From: an uncultured Sphingopyxis sp.
GTDB lineage: Bacteria > Pseudomonadota > Alphaproteobacteria > Sphingomonadales > Sphingomonadaceae
DNA: 64,000 bases
Direction: 5' to 3'
Assembly: GCF_900078365.1 (NCBI RefSeq)
Contig: NZ_LT598653.1
Location: 1,054,001-1,118,000 of the forward strand
The notes under the pieces: model-generated
Seen by the model: the letters and a program-made list of their open reading frames with translations, nothing else
Databases searched by the model: none
What the model was told of the DNA's origin: nothing
Shown here: in pieces, positions 43,559-52,875 of the stretch
How the letters are laid out: every line of letters begins with the position of its first letter
How positions within the stretch are numbered: the first letter of the stretch is position 1
Program-made: the position numbers and the translations under genes

Positions 43559-45016
43559 ATGGAAATCATCACCGGCCTGACCTTCGACGATGTGCTGCTG
43601 GTGCCAGGGGCGTCGGACATCCTGCCTTCGGATGCCAATCTCTCGACCCAGCTGACCAGCGAGATCAGCCTCAACATCCCGGTCCTGTCGTCGGCGATGG
43701 ACACGGTGACCGAGGCCGACATGGCGATATTGATGGCGCAGATCGGCGGCATCGGCGTGCTTCACCGCAATCTGACCGTCGAAGAACAGGCGGCGGCGGT
43801 GCGGCAGGTCAAGCGCTTCGAAAGCGGCATGATCGTCAACCCGATCACCATCACCCCCGACGCGCCGCTTTCCTACGCGACCGCCTTGATGGACCAGCAC
43901 CGGATCTCGGGCATTCCGGTGGTCGAAACCGGCGGCAAGCTCGTCGGCATCCTGACCCATCGCGACGTGCGCTTCGCCGACAATCCGGGGCAGCCGGTGC
44001 GCGAGCTGATGACCGCCGAAAATCTCGCGACCGTCCGTGCCGGAGTCGGGCAGGACGAGGCGCGCAAATTGCTCCACCAGCGCCGCATCGAAAAGCTGCT
44101 CGTCGTCGACGACGATTATCACTGCATCGGCCTGATCACCGTCAAGGATATGGAAAAGGCGGTCAATTTCCCCGACGCGACCAAGGACGGGAACGGCCGC
44201 CTGCGCGTCGCTGCGGCGACGAACACCGGCGATAGCGGCGTCGAGCGTGCCGAGGCGCTGCTCGAGGCCGAATGCGACCTGATCGTCGTCGATACCGCGC
44301 ACGGCCACAGCAAGGGCGTCGGCGAGACCGTCGCACGGATCAAGAAATTGTCGAACCGGGTGCAGGTGCTCGCGGGCAATGTCGCGACCGGCGACGCGAC
44401 CAGGGCGCTGATCGATGCGGGCGCCGACGGGGTGAAGGTCGGCATCGGGCCGGGCTCGATCTGCACCACGCGTATCGTCGCGGGTGTCGGCGTGCCGCAG
44501 CTCACCGCGATCCTCGACAGCGTCGAAGCCGCGTCGAAACTCGGCGTGCCGGTGATCGCTGACGGGGGCCTGCGCACCTCGGGCGATGTCGCCAAGGCGC
44601 TCGCGGCGGGCGCGTCGAGCGTGATGGTCGGATCGATGCTCGCGGGCACCGCCGAGGCGCCGGGCGAAACCTTCCTCTATCAGGGGCGCACCTACAAAAG
44701 CTATCGCGGCATGGGTAGTGTCGGCGCGATGGCGCGCGGCTCGGCCGACCGCTATTTCCAGCAGGATATCAAGGACCAGATGAAGCTGGTTCCCGAAGGC
44801 ATCGAGGGGCAGGTGCCGTTCAAGGGCCCTGCGAAGGACGTCATCCACCAGATGGTCGGCGGCGTGAAGGCGGCGATGGGCTATACCGGCAGCCGCACCC
44901 TCAAGGATTTCCGCGAGCGCGCCAAATTCGTGCGCATCACCAATGCGGGCCTGCGCGAAAGCCATGTCCACGACGTCGCGATCACCCGCGAGGCGCCGAA
45001 TTACCCGGCGGGTTGA
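43559..45016 (+). CDS. guaB: IMP dehydrogenase
   Basis: 485 residues from the ATG at 43559, the standard start (EIITGLTFDDVLLVPGAS); the 27 codons upstream in the open frame do not match the family. The catalytic cysteine is C302 in GIGPGSICTT, the NAD-site loop VVDTAHGHSKG is present, and a CBS-domain pair spans about residues 90-205. The mobile flap with the RGMGS-type segment reads YRGMGSVGAMARGSADRYFQ. It oxidises IMP to XMP, the first committed step to GMP. Divergent from the sugar permease by 260 bp. Confidence 0.97.
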   Translation: MEIITGLTFDDVLLVPGASDILPSDANLSTQLTSEISLNIPVLSSAMDTVTEADMAILMAQIGGIGVLHRNLTVEEQAAAVRQVKRFESGMIVNPITITPDAPLSYATALMDQHRISGIPVVETGGKLVGILTHRDVRFADNPGQPVRELMTAENLATVRAGVGQDEARKLLHQRRIEKLLVVDDDYHCIGLITVKDMEKAVNFPDATKDGNGRLRVAAATNTGDSGVERAEALLEAECDLIVVDTAHGHSKGVGETVARIKKLSNRVQVLAGNVATGDATRALIDAGADGVKVGIGPGSICTTRIVAGVGVPQLTAILDSVEAASKLGVPVIADGGLRTSGDVAKALAAGASSVMVGSMLAGTAEAPGETFLYQGRTYKSYRGMGSVGAMARGSADRYFQQDIKDQMKLVPEGIEGQVPFKGPAKDVIHQMVGGVKAAMGYTGSRTLKDFRERAKFVRITNAGLRESHVHDVAITREAPNYPAG

Positions 45017-45045
45017 GGTCGGCGATGCGGCCGTCCACTCCTTAT

Positions 45046-45074
45046 CCCCTCCCGCCTGCGGGAGGGGCTTTATA
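45046..45074 (+). terminator. Hairpin after guaB
   Basis: CCCCTCCCGCCTGCGGGAGG followed by GG and CTTTATA: a 9-10 bp GC stem with a short, imperfect T tract, 29 bases after the guaB stop and just before the RsmB start. It may be a weak terminator or processing site. Confidence 0.5.
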
Positions 45075-45076
45075 GC

Positions 45077-46267
45077 ATGACCCCGGCCGCCCGCCTTCAA
45101 ACCGCCATCGAGATCCTGGACGCCATTGCCGTCGCGGCGCGAGAGGGTGGGGCACCCGCCGATGCGATCTTCGCCGAGGCGATGCGCGCGCGCCGCTATG
45201 CGGGGTCGAAGGACCGCCGCGCGATCCGCGCCCATGTCTATGACGCGATCCGCGCCGTGCGCTCGGCGCCCGCCTCGGGCCGCGCGGCGATGCTCGCGCT
45301 CGCCGACGCGCAGCCCGAACTTGCCGCGCTTTTCGATGGCTCGCCTTACGGTCCCGCGCCGATCGCCGCCGACGAACGGCGCGCCGAAACCGGGCTCGCC
45401 GCAGAGGCGCTGATTGACCTCTTCGACCCGCTCGTCGGCGAAGACGAGCATGACGCGATGCTGACGCGCGCGCCGCTCGACCTCCGCGCCAACCGGATCA
45501 GGGCGGAAGGCGGCGATCTCGCTACGCTCTTTCCGGAGGGCGAGGCGATCCCCGGCGCGCCCGACGGCTGGCGCCTACCGCCCGAAACCGCCGCGACCCA
45601 GCACGCCGCCTACACCGAAGGCCGCTTCGAGGTGCAGGACGCCGCGAGCCAATATGCCTCCGCCGCTTTGGACGCGGCGCCGGGGCGGGCCATCGTCGAT
45701 CTCTGCGCGGGCGGCGGCGGCAAGACGCTCGCCATCGCCTCGCTGACCGGAAACGACGCCGACATCCTCGCCGCCGACACCAACCGCGCGCGCCTCCAGC
45801 AGCTCGCCCCGCGCGCCGAACGCGCCGGAGCGACGCGCATCGAAATGCGGCTTCTCAACCCGGGGCAGGAGGCGGACATGCTCGCCGACTGCCGGGGCAG
45901 GGCGGCGCGGGTCTTCGTCGATGCGCCCTGCTCGGGCAGCGGCACCTGGCGCCGCAGCCCCGAACTGCGCTGGCGGCTCACCCCCGCGCGACTCGACCGC
46001 CATCTCGCCGATCAGGCGAAGCTGTTGGACATAGCCGCCGATCTGGTGGCGCCGGGCGGCAAACTTCTCTATGCTGTCTGCTCGATCATCATGCGCGAGG
46101 GGCGGGCACAGGTGGATGATTTTCTGAACCGGCATTCGGGCTGGACGGCCGACGCGGGCTATCTTCCCGAGGGCATCGGCCGCGCCGCGGGCCCAGGTTT
46201 CCTGCTGACTCCGGCGCATGACGGCTGCGACGGATTTTTTCTCGCACGGCTGACCGCGCCATGTTAG
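45077..46267 (+). CDS. RsmB/NOP family RNA (cytosine-5)-methyltransferase
   Basis: 396 residues. The SAM-binding motif I is IVDLCAGGGGKTLAIA; the two active-site cysteines are in motif IV DAPCSGSGTWRRSPE and motif VI YAVCSIIMREG. An N-terminal NusB-like helical region (about residues 1-130) is present as in RsmB, though it is shorter. It methylates a cytosine in ribosomal RNA, probably 16S C967. It follows guaB by 60 bases and precedes a TPR protein by 32. Confidence 0.9.
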   Translation: MTPAARLQTAIEILDAIAVAAREGGAPADAIFAEAMRARRYAGSKDRRAIRAHVYDAIRAVRSAPASGRAAMLALADAQPELAALFDGSPYGPAPIAADERRAETGLAAEALIDLFDPLVGEDEHDAMLTRAPLDLRANRIRAEGGDLATLFPEGEAIPGAPDGWRLPPETAATQHAAYTEGRFEVQDAASQYASAALDAAPGRAIVDLCAGGGGKTLAIASLTGNDADILAADTNRARLQQLAPRAERAGATRIEMRLLNPGQEADMLADCRGRAARVFVDAPCSGSGTWRRSPELRWRLTPARLDRHLADQAKLLDIAADLVAPGGKLLYAVCSIIMREGRAQVDDFLNRHSGWTADAGYLPEGIGRAAGPGFLLTPAHDGCDGFFLARLTAPC

Positions 46268-46299
46268 CATCCCCTGCAATGAAGCGATGGGAGAATGCG

Positions 46300-46830
46300 A
46301 TGCGCGTCGGTTTTCTGGCTCTTTCGGCGGGATTGATCCTCGCCAGCCTGCCCACCGCCTCCGATGCCCAGCGCGCCGACAACGACATCTTCCCCCGCTC
46401 GATCGCGCTTCAGCAGGAAGGGCAAAAGGCGCAGGAGGCTGGCGATCTCGATCAGGCGATCGACTTCTATGAATCGGCGCTCGCCGCCGATCCGCGCAAC
46501 CGTTCGGCGATCATCGCGCTGGCGCAGGTCGCGCGTGCGCAGGGGCTGCCGGGCAAGGCGATCGGCCTCTATCGCGAGGCGCTGATCCTCGAACCCAAGG
46601 ACATCGTCGCGCTGACCGGGCAGGGCGAGGCGCTCGCCGACAAGGGTGCGCTCGAACTGGCGCGCGAAAAGCTCGCCGAGGCCGAGCGCGTCTGCGGCGC
46701 TAAATGCCCGCAGGTCGCCGCGCTCGAAAAAACGATCGCATCGAGTGCATCGAAACGCGTCGTCGCCGCCGAGGCACTCGTGCCGACGCCGGTCGTCGCG
46801 ACGGTCAAGCCGGCCACGGGGCAGAATTAA
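46300..46830 (+). CDS. Periplasmic TPR-repeat protein
   Basis: 176 residues from the ATG at 46300, which has GGAG eight bases upstream; in-frame ATGs at 46261 and 46279 are alternatives. A signal peptide ends near residue 23 (SDAQRA). About three tetratricopeptide units follow: ALQQEGQKAQEAGDLDQAIDFYESALAADP, RSAIIALAQVARAQGLPGKAIGLYREALILEP, and a third beginning DIVALTGQGEALADKGALELAREKLAEAE, in which a CGAKC pair could form a disulfide. A protein-binding scaffold; no specific role can be given. Confidence 0.8.
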   Translation: MRVGFLALSAGLILASLPTASDAQRADNDIFPRSIALQQEGQKAQEAGDLDQAIDFYESALAADPRNRSAIIALAQVARAQGLPGKAIGLYREALILEPKDIVALTGQGEALADKGALELAREKLAEAERVCGAKCPQVAALEKTIASSASKRVVAAEALVPTPVVATVKPATGQN

Positions 46831-46833
46831 GAA

Positions 46834-46912
46834 ACGTCGTCCCCGCGAAGGCGGGGTCACTATGGATGTGGCGCAAGGCTGCCAGCGGTCCCCGCCTTCG
46901 CGGGGGCAACGT
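46834..46912. repeat. Extragenic inverted repeat
   Basis: CGTCGTCCCCGCGAAGGCGG at one end and CCCCGCCTTCGCGGGGGCAACG at the other (46889-46910) are inverted relatives of the GCCCCCGCGAAGGCGGGG family. It follows the TPR gene and precedes a second, different palindromic element. Confidence 0.75.
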
Positions 46913-46939
46913 TTGGAGTTTGAACCTTCCCATCCGAAT

Positions 46940-47017
46940 CGTCATCCCGGCGCAGGCCGGGATCTCGCCGGTGCATCACAAGGCGAGGTCGAGATCCCGG
47001 CCTGCGCCGGGATGACG
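46940..47017. repeat. Extragenic long inverted repeat, near-copy of the one at 1389-1466
   Basis: Arms 46940-46967 and 46990-47017 are perfect 28-bp inverted repeats. The sequence matches the element at 1389-1466 except for GCAGG in place of GAAGG in the arms and a few loop bases, so the whole 78-bp unit, loop included, is conserved over 45 kb. Confidence 0.85.
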
Positions 47018-47043
47018 GGTGGTGTTTGAAGCCAACCCTCGAT

Positions 47044-47883
47044 CTACGCGCCGAGCGCGCGTGCCAGCGCGACCCATTCATCGACGCTCACCGTTTCCGC
47101 CCGCCGCGTCGGGTCGATGCCCAGCGCCTCCGCCGCCGCGACCGCGCCCTCGATCCCCTTCAGGCTCTGGCGCAGCATCTTGCGCCGCTGGCCGAAGCCT
47201 TTTTCGGTGAGCTTCGACAGGATTTTCGGCTCGACACCCGCGGGCTGATCGCCCGGCGTCACATGGACGATCGCCGACATCACCTTGGGAGGCGGGGTGA
47301 AGGCCGACCGATGCACCTTCATCGCGATCCTGGCGTTCGAGCGCCACTGCGCGAGCACGGCGAGCCGGCCATAGGCGTTCGTCCCCACCGGTGCGACGAT
47401 GCGCTCGGCGACCTCGAGCTGGAACATCAGGGTCAGCGACAACCAGCGCGGCGGCCACGCCGCGGGCTCGAGCCAGCGGGTGAACAGCGCGGTGCCGACA
47501 TTATAGGGCAGGTTGGCGACGATATGATAGGGCGCCCCGCCGGTCAGCGCATCGACGTCGACCGCCATCGCGTCGTCGGCGATCACCGTCAGCTGCCCCG
47601 GAAAGGCGTCGCCCAGCTCGGCGAGCAACGGCAGGCAGCGGTCGTCGCGCTCGACCGCGATCACCTTCGCTCCCGCGCGCAGCAGCGCGCGCGTCAGCCC
47701 GCCGGGGCCGGGCCCGACCTCGAACACCGTCGCGCCGCCCAAATCGCCCGGAAGCGCCGCGATCCGGTCGAGCAATTGCTCGTCGAACAGGAAATTCTGC
47801 CCCAGCGCCTTGCTCGCCGACAGGCCGTGGACACGCACCGTCTCGCGCAGCGGCGGCAGCGGCGTGCGCGGCTGGACCGTCAC
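47044..47883 (-). CDS. rsmA: 16S rRNA (adenine1518-N6/adenine1519-N6)-dimethyltransferase
   Basis: 279 residues from a GTG at 47883 that overlaps the pdxA stop by four bases. Motifs: ALGQNFLFDEQLLDRI, SAM motif I VFEVGPGPGGLT, and the catalytic NLPYNVGT. The KsgA/RsmA enzyme dimethylates two adenines near the 3' end of 16S rRNA. It is last in the conserved lptD-surA-pdxA-rsmA order. Confidence 0.96.
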   Translation of the reverse strand: MTVQPRTPLPPLRETVRVHGLSASKALGQNFLFDEQLLDRIAALPGDLGGATVFEVGPGPGGLTRALLRAGAKVIAVERDDRCLPLLAELGDAFPGQLTVIADDAMAVDVDALTGGAPYHIVANLPYNVGTALFTRWLEPAAWPPRWLSLTLMFQLEVAERIVAPVGTNAYGRLAVLAQWRSNARIAMKVHRSAFTPPPKVMSAIVHVTPGDQPAGVEPKILSKLTEKGFGQRRKMLRQSLKGIEGAVAAAEALGIDPTRRAETVSVDEWVALARALGA

Positions 47884-48899
47884 TTTGCGGACGCGCAGCC
47901 GCGCTCGCGCGCCGTCGCCATCCGCGCGGCCATCGCGATCGCGGCGATCGTCGGCCCGGGATCGGCGCGGCCGGTGCCCGCGATGTTGAACGCGGTGCCA
48001 TGGTCGGGCGAGGTGCGGATGATCGGCAGCCCGAGCGTCAGATTGACCCCGTCGTGGAAATGCAAGGCCTTGAACGGCGCCAGCGCCTGATCGTGATAGC
48101 CGCAGAGCAGCGCGTCATATTGGTCGCGGATGCCGGGAGCGAAGAGCGCGTCGGCGGCGAGCGGGCCATCGACGGCGATCCCGTCCTCGGCCAGCTGCGC
48201 GATCGCGGGCTTCATGATCCGCTCCTCCTCGCCGCCGAGCTGGCCGCTCTCGCCCGCGTGCGGATTGAGCCCCGCGAGCGCGATGCGCGGCGCGTCGATG
48301 CCGAAATCGCGGCGCAGCCCGCGCGCGACGATCCGCGCCTTGGCGACGATCAACTCGACCGTCAGCCGCTCGGGCACTTCGGCGAGCGGGATATGCACGG
48401 TCAGCGGCACGACGCGCAAGGCCGGCCCGGCCAGCATCATCACCGCATTGGTCGCGGTCACGCCGCAGCGTTCGGCGATGAATTCGGTCTGTCCGGGATG
48501 CGTATAGCCGATGCCGTGGAGCGCATGTTTCGACACCGATCCGGTGACGAGCGCCGAGCTTGCCTGGGTCCGCGTCAGCCCGATGCCCGTTTCGAGCGTG
48601 TGGAGCGCGCAGGTCGCGCCGGCCGGCGTCGGGGATCCGGGGGTCAGCGGGCCGCTGTCCTCGAGATGCCAGACGGGCAGCGCCTCGCCAAAGGTGCGCA
48701 CGACCTCGTCCATGTCGCCGACGCGCGCCACGGGCCCGTCCCATACGGCTTCGATCGCGGCGATGTCGCCGATCGCGACAAAGGGAGGCAGGCGGTTTTC
48801 GGTGCGCGCGGCCCATGCGCGCGCCGTGACTTCGGGGCCGACGCCGGCCGGGTCACCCATGGTGACCGCGATCGGGCGCCTGATATTCAACTCGGACAT
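47880..48899 (-). CDS. pdxA: 4-hydroxythreonine-4-phosphate dehydrogenase
   Basis: 339 residues. PITVTMGDPAGVGPE-type start (PIAVTMGDPAGVGPEV), metal-ligand histidines in the TGSVSKHALHGIGYTHPGQTE and GYHDQALAPFKALHF segments, and the C-terminal IIRTSPDHGTAFNIAGTG. It oxidises 4-phosphohydroxy-L-threonine in pyridoxal phosphate synthesis. Its ATG overlaps the surA stop as TGATG. Confidence 0.96.
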   Translation of the reverse strand: MSELNIRRPIAVTMGDPAGVGPEVTARAWAARTENRLPPFVAIGDIAAIEAVWDGPVARVGDMDEVVRTFGEALPVWHLEDSGPLTPGSPTPAGATCALHTLETGIGLTRTQASSALVTGSVSKHALHGIGYTHPGQTEFIAERCGVTATNAVMMLAGPALRVVPLTVHIPLAEVPERLTVELIVAKARIVARGLRRDFGIDAPRIALAGLNPHAGESGQLGGEEERIMKPAIAQLAEDGIAVDGPLAADALFAPGIRDQYDALLCGYHDQALAPFKALHFHDGVNLTLGLPIIRTSPDHGTAFNIAGTGRADPGPTIAAIAMAARMATARERGCASAK

Positions 48900-50239
48900 C
48901 AGCTATATTCGATCACGGCATCCCGGCGCAGGTCGCGCAGATAGCGCTGGGCCCGCTTGTTGACCTTTTCCTCCAGCAGCTTCTGCTCGATCTGCTCGAG
49001 GTTCGGCGCCGTCGCCGTCTGCGGCATGTCGCGGCCGCAAAGGACAAGGACGCTGACGCCTTCGTTCGCGGCGCCGAAGGGCTGCGTCGTCTGGCCGACC
49101 TGCAAGTTGACGAGCGTCGCCTGGAGCGGTGCGGGCAAGGCGCGCATTTCGATATTGTCGCGTGATACGACGCTCGCGCCCAATTGCTGCGCCACCGCGT
49201 CGGCGGCGCCGCAGCCGGCGATGGCGCCCGTCGCTTCGGCGAACTTGCTGGCGAGCTCGGACGCCTTTTCCTGCGTCGTCCCGGCCGGGAAATCGAGCGA
49301 GATCTGCTTCAGGCTGAGCACCGCGTCGCGCGGGTCGGCGGTCAGCACCTGGCGCCGGTCGATCAGCAGCATGATCGAAAGGCCGCCGGGCACCGAGACC
49401 GGCCCGACGAGCTGGCCGGGCTGCATCTGCGTCGCGGCCTCACCCATCGATGCGGGCAGCTGCGCCGCTTTCACCCAGCCGAGATCGCCGCCAACGACCG
49501 CGGTCGACGCTTCGGAGAACTGGCGCGCATAGGCGGCGAAGCTGCCACCGGCCTGCAGGGCCTGGATGATCTTCTGCGCGTTTTCGGTGACCGCGGCCAT
49601 ATTTTCGGGGGTCGCCGACAGATAGATTTCGCCAAGGTGGAATTCATCCTGGCCCTTGGCCGCTTCCAACTGCTTGACGATCAGGTCGACCTCTTCGGTC
49701 GAAACGTTGGTCGTCGACTGGATATTGCGCGACAACAGCCGATCCCACGCGAATTCGCCGCGAATCTGCTGCTTAACCGCCGCGGCCGACGAGCCCTTCG
49801 ATGCCAGATATTCCGAAAATTGCTCGGGTGTCTGCTTGAAGCGCGTCGCGAGCCGGGCGAACTGGTCGTTGACGACATTTTCGTCGATCGCGATCTCGGC
49901 CGCCTTGGCTTCCTGGATCTGCAATTTCTCGTCGATCAGGTTGCTGAACACCTGGTTGCGCAGTCGCTCGATCTCCTCGGGCGGCAGCTCGATATTGTTG
50001 TTCGCGATGCGGATCAGCGCCATGCGCTGTTCGATGTCGGTCGCGGTGATGATCTCGCCGTTCACCGTCGCCGAGGGGCGATAGACGTTCGGCTTGGCGT
50101 CGCCGTAAAGCTGCACATTGCCGGGAATGTTGAGGCTGGTCGTCGGCACTTCGCTGTCGGGCACGGTCTGCGCCAGCACGGGCGCCGCGCCGACGGCGGC
50201 CAAGGCGATCAGGCCGGTCATGGTCGAAAATTTGGTCAT
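48899..50239 (-). CDS. surA: Periplasmic peptidyl-prolyl isomerase/chaperone SurA
   Basis: 446 residues from the ATG at 50239 (MTKFSTMTGLIALAAVG signal, cut after about residue 23); the long upstream extension runs through a repeat element and is rejected. The SurA N-terminal helical domain (NGEIITATDIEQRMALI, about residues 50-190) is followed by one clear parvulin-type domain (FHLGEIYLSATPENM to LLIDRR, about 215-330) and a second, diverged one. SurA helps fold outer-membrane proteins, including LptD, which is encoded just upstream. Confidence 0.9.
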   Translation of the reverse strand: MTKFSTMTGLIALAAVGAAPVLAQTVPDSEVPTTSLNIPGNVQLYGDAKPNVYRPSATVNGEIITATDIEQRMALIRIANNNIELPPEEIERLRNQVFSNLIDEKLQIQEAKAAEIAIDENVVNDQFARLATRFKQTPEQFSEYLASKGSSAAAVKQQIRGEFAWDRLLSRNIQSTTNVSTEEVDLIVKQLEAAKGQDEFHLGEIYLSATPENMAAVTENAQKIIQALQAGGSFAAYARQFSEASTAVVGGDLGWVKAAQLPASMGEAATQMQPGQLVGPVSVPGGLSIMLLIDRRQVLTADPRDAVLSLKQISLDFPAGTTQEKASELASKFAEATGAIAGCGAADAVAQQLGASVVSRDNIEMRALPAPLQATLVNLQVGQTTQPFGAANEGVSVLVLCGRDMPQTATAPNLEQIEQKLLEEKVNKRAQRYLRDLRRDAVIEYS

Positions 50240-50403
50240 CTTTACCCTATTCGAGAAAGTCCGGACGCTCCGTATCAGCGGATACGCCCGATGGTCCAGC
50301 GCAATCCGCCATCGGAGCCATTTGATGCCTGCAGATACGCCGCGGACGCTGAACCTAGGCTGAGCGAGGGCTGTCCGCTTTGGGATGGGGAGCTGACGTA
50401 AAG

Positions 50404-50538
50404 ATCCTCCCTGTGGCGAAGCCATGGGGAGGGGGACCGCTCGCGCAGCGAGTGTGGAGGGGCCGCGACGTCGCGTTATTAGCCCCTCCGTCAGCGCTTC
50501 GCGCTGCCACCTCCCCATCGCTGCGCGACAGGGAGGAT
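50404..50538. repeat. Long extragenic repeat element, copy 2 (about 135 bp)
   Basis: ATCCTCCCTGTGGCGAAGCC at the left end and CTGCGCGACAGGGAGGAT at the right; internal hairpins GCTCGCGCAGCGAG and CAGCGCTTCGCGCTG. It shares the frame of the element at 13361-13498 but the outer hairpins are in the other order, so the two are inverted or recombined copies. It occupies much of the 329-bp lptD-surA spacer, the rest of which shows nothing recognisable beyond the surA leader. Confidence 0.85.
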
Positions 50539-50568
50539 CAAATGGCAACTACCGGCCGAAGTCCGCCC

Positions 50569-52875
50569 TCAGAACCCCAGATTCCGGAAAGCGATGCGGA
50601 ACGAGAAGCTGTTGCCGCGGCGTGCGTCCCCGGTGTCGGCATAGTCGCGCCGCCAGGTCAGCGCGATCGACAGGCATTCGTCGTCATAGGCGAGGCCGAG
50701 CCGGTGGCGGATCGGCTCGAATCCGTCGGCCTCGCTCAGCGGGTCGTCGCTCTGCTTGGTCAGATCGACGATCGCCGAGCCGAACAGCGACCAGTGTTTC
50801 GCGAAGGCGACGCGGCCGCCGGCGCGCACTTCCTCGCGGTCCTGCAAATCCTCGCCGAGCAGCAATATGTCGCGGTTGAGCCGCGAATAGCCGACCACGG
50901 CATAGGTCGAGCGGCTGCCGATCGTCGCGTCGAATTCGTTGCGCCGGATCGCGAGATTATCCTTGTCGAGCCGGTAGCGGTGGGTGAGGCGCAGGAAATC
51001 CCTGTACGCGATCGTCGTCCGTCCGACGATGTCCGACGTGCGGTCGGTCAGGCCGGTGCCGTCGGGGAACAGGCTGGGTTTGTCGGTCAGGCGATAGCTT
51101 TGCCCGACGATGCTGTTGATGTTGAATCCCGGGCGGCTGTAATTCCATTCGAGGCCATAGGTGATGCGCGCGCCGTCCTCGAACCGGTCGTGACCGTTGA
51201 AGCGGTTGATCGCGAAGAGATTGCTGTCCTCGAGATCGAAGGCGCGCGAATCCTCGTTCGGAATGTCGAGATTCTTGATCGGCGGCGTGGCGACGACCTG
51301 GACGCGCGGGGTCAGCGTCTGCGTTCCGCCGGCGAATTCGCCGATGAAGGGCCAGCGCATGTCGGCGGCGACCGCCGCGATCGCGCGCGCCTGCCAGCCC
51401 GATTTGCCGCGATAGCCGGGGATCGCGGTCAGCAGATTCTCGTCGCTGTGATAGACGTCGCCGCGCACCAGCGCCGTCAGGGTTACTTCCTGCCCAAGCC
51501 CCGTCAGCCCGCGCAGATTCCATTGCGCCCCGGCAAAGGCGCGCTGCGTGTCCTGCCCCGCGGTGCGGCCGATCGCGAGCGTGTTGAGCTGCAACTCGAA
51601 CTGCCCGCCGAAGATCGGGTCGTCGAGCCGCTGGCGGTAATCGATGATCGGCAGCGCGATCGGCTGCTGGCCTTGAATATCGTTGACGCGCAGCGTCTGC
51701 GTCGCCCAGCCGGCGATCGAGAGATAGGAGCTGCCGCCGATCCGCTCGAGCTCGAAGGTCGAGCGCAGCCGGTCGTCGCGGCTGATGTCGTAGCGGCGCA
51801 TGAAAGTGCGGTCGGTCGCGATGCGTCCCGAATAGGTGAGGCTCCAGTGCGGGTCGAACTGGAACTTGCCCGCGCTTTCGAGGTAGCCGCGAAAGCGCTT
51901 CTGCGTATCGGGGTCCTCACCGACCAGCGGGACGAGCGAGCCATAGGTCGCATAGCCGTTGATGCGGAACGATCCGATGTCGGTCAGCGCGCGGAACTCG
52001 CCTTCGATCATCGGCGCCGCATCGGTGTAGAGATGCGGGGTGATCGTCATGTCGCGATCGGGCGCGATGCGGAGGTAATAGGGGACCGCGATCTCGAAGC
52101 CGTTGCTGCGGTCAAGCCGGATTTCGGGCACCAATATGCCGCTGCTCGCCTCATTGTTGATCGTGTGGCTGAGCCCGGGCAGCGGGATCAGCGGCAGGCC
52201 GAAAATCTCGACGCGCGCGCCCTTGTAGCGGACCTTGTTCTTCGCCCGGTCGTACATCACCTTGACCGCGCGAATCTGCCAACTCGGGTTCTTCGGACAG
52301 CCCGCGTCGTCCTCGACCGGGCAGGGGGTGTAGGCGGCATTCTCCAGCTCGATATTGCCGTTGTCGAAGCGCGTGCCGCGGACCGCGGCGAGCCGCGATC
52401 CATTGTCGAGCACGACGAGCAGATTTTCGACGACGCCGTCGCGCAAGCTGTCGGTCAGTTCGATCCTGTCCCCATAGGCGATGTCGCCTTCGGGGTTCCT
52501 GATCATGACATTGCCTTCGGCGAACACCTGTCCCGTCTGCCGGTTCCACGTCACCTTGTCCGCGCGCATCTCGATCGCATCGCGGTTCATCTGGACATTG
52601 CCTTCGGCGACGACGACCTCGGTATCGCCGTCGTAATTGAGGTTGTCGGCCGCAAAGCCGATCTGCTGCTCGTCCGTTGTGTCGGGGGCATCCGACAGGG
52701 TCGGTGCGACGTCGGGGGTCTGCAAATCGGGCTCGCCCGCGACTTCCTCCGCGGGCTGGGCCGGATTCGCCTCGTTCTGGGCCAGCACCGGGCTGGCAGC
52801 CAAGGCGAAGCCGCTCGCCGTCGCCAGCCAGAACGGCCGCGCACGGGCTGTCCGATGGAACAAAGACCAGCTCAT
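50569..52875 (-). CDS. lptD: LPS-assembly protein LptD
   Basis: 768 residues. A signal peptide ends near residue 32 (VLAQNEA). The N-terminal OstA/LptA-like jellyroll spans about 70-190 (FAADNLNYDGDTEVVVAEGNVQ, VFAEGNVMIRNPEGDIAYGD), and the C-terminal LptD barrel runs to RIAFRNLGF. Cysteines in PCPVEDDAGCPKNP may form a disulfide. It inserts lipopolysaccharide (or the sphingolipid-era equivalent machinery retained in sphingomonads) into the outer membrane. First of the lptD-surA-pdxA-rsmA series; divergent from pepA. Confidence 0.94.
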   Translation of the reverse strand: MSWSLFHRTARARPFWLATASGFALAASPVLAQNEANPAQPAEEVAGEPDLQTPDVAPTLSDAPDTTDEQQIGFAADNLNYDGDTEVVVAEGNVQMNRDAIEMRADKVTWNRQTGQVFAEGNVMIRNPEGDIAYGDRIELTDSLRDGVVENLLVVLDNGSRLAAVRGTRFDNGNIELENAAYTPCPVEDDAGCPKNPSWQIRAVKVMYDRAKNKVRYKGARVEIFGLPLIPLPGLSHTINNEASSGILVPEIRLDRSNGFEIAVPYYLRIAPDRDMTITPHLYTDAAPMIEGEFRALTDIGSFRINGYATYGSLVPLVGEDPDTQKRFRGYLESAGKFQFDPHWSLTYSGRIATDRTFMRRYDISRDDRLRSTFELERIGGSSYLSIAGWATQTLRVNDIQGQQPIALPIIDYRQRLDDPIFGGQFELQLNTLAIGRTAGQDTQRAFAGAQWNLRGLTGLGQEVTLTALVRGDVYHSDENLLTAIPGYRGKSGWQARAIAAVAADMRWPFIGEFAGGTQTLTPRVQVVATPPIKNLDIPNEDSRAFDLEDSNLFAINRFNGHDRFEDGARITYGLEWNYSRPGFNINSIVGQSYRLTDKPSLFPDGTGLTDRTSDIVGRTTIAYRDFLRLTHRYRLDKDNLAIRRNEFDATIGSRSTYAVVGYSRLNRDILLLGEDLQDREEVRAGGRVAFAKHWSLFGSAIVDLTKQSDDPLSEADGFEPIRHRLGLAYDDECLSIALTWRRDYADTGDARRGNSFSFRIAFRNLGF

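Noticed and set aside
50240..50548. Upstream extension of SurA by about 100 residues
   Set aside because: The extension translates the extragenic repeat at 50404-50538, and the ATG at 50239 begins a good signal peptide.
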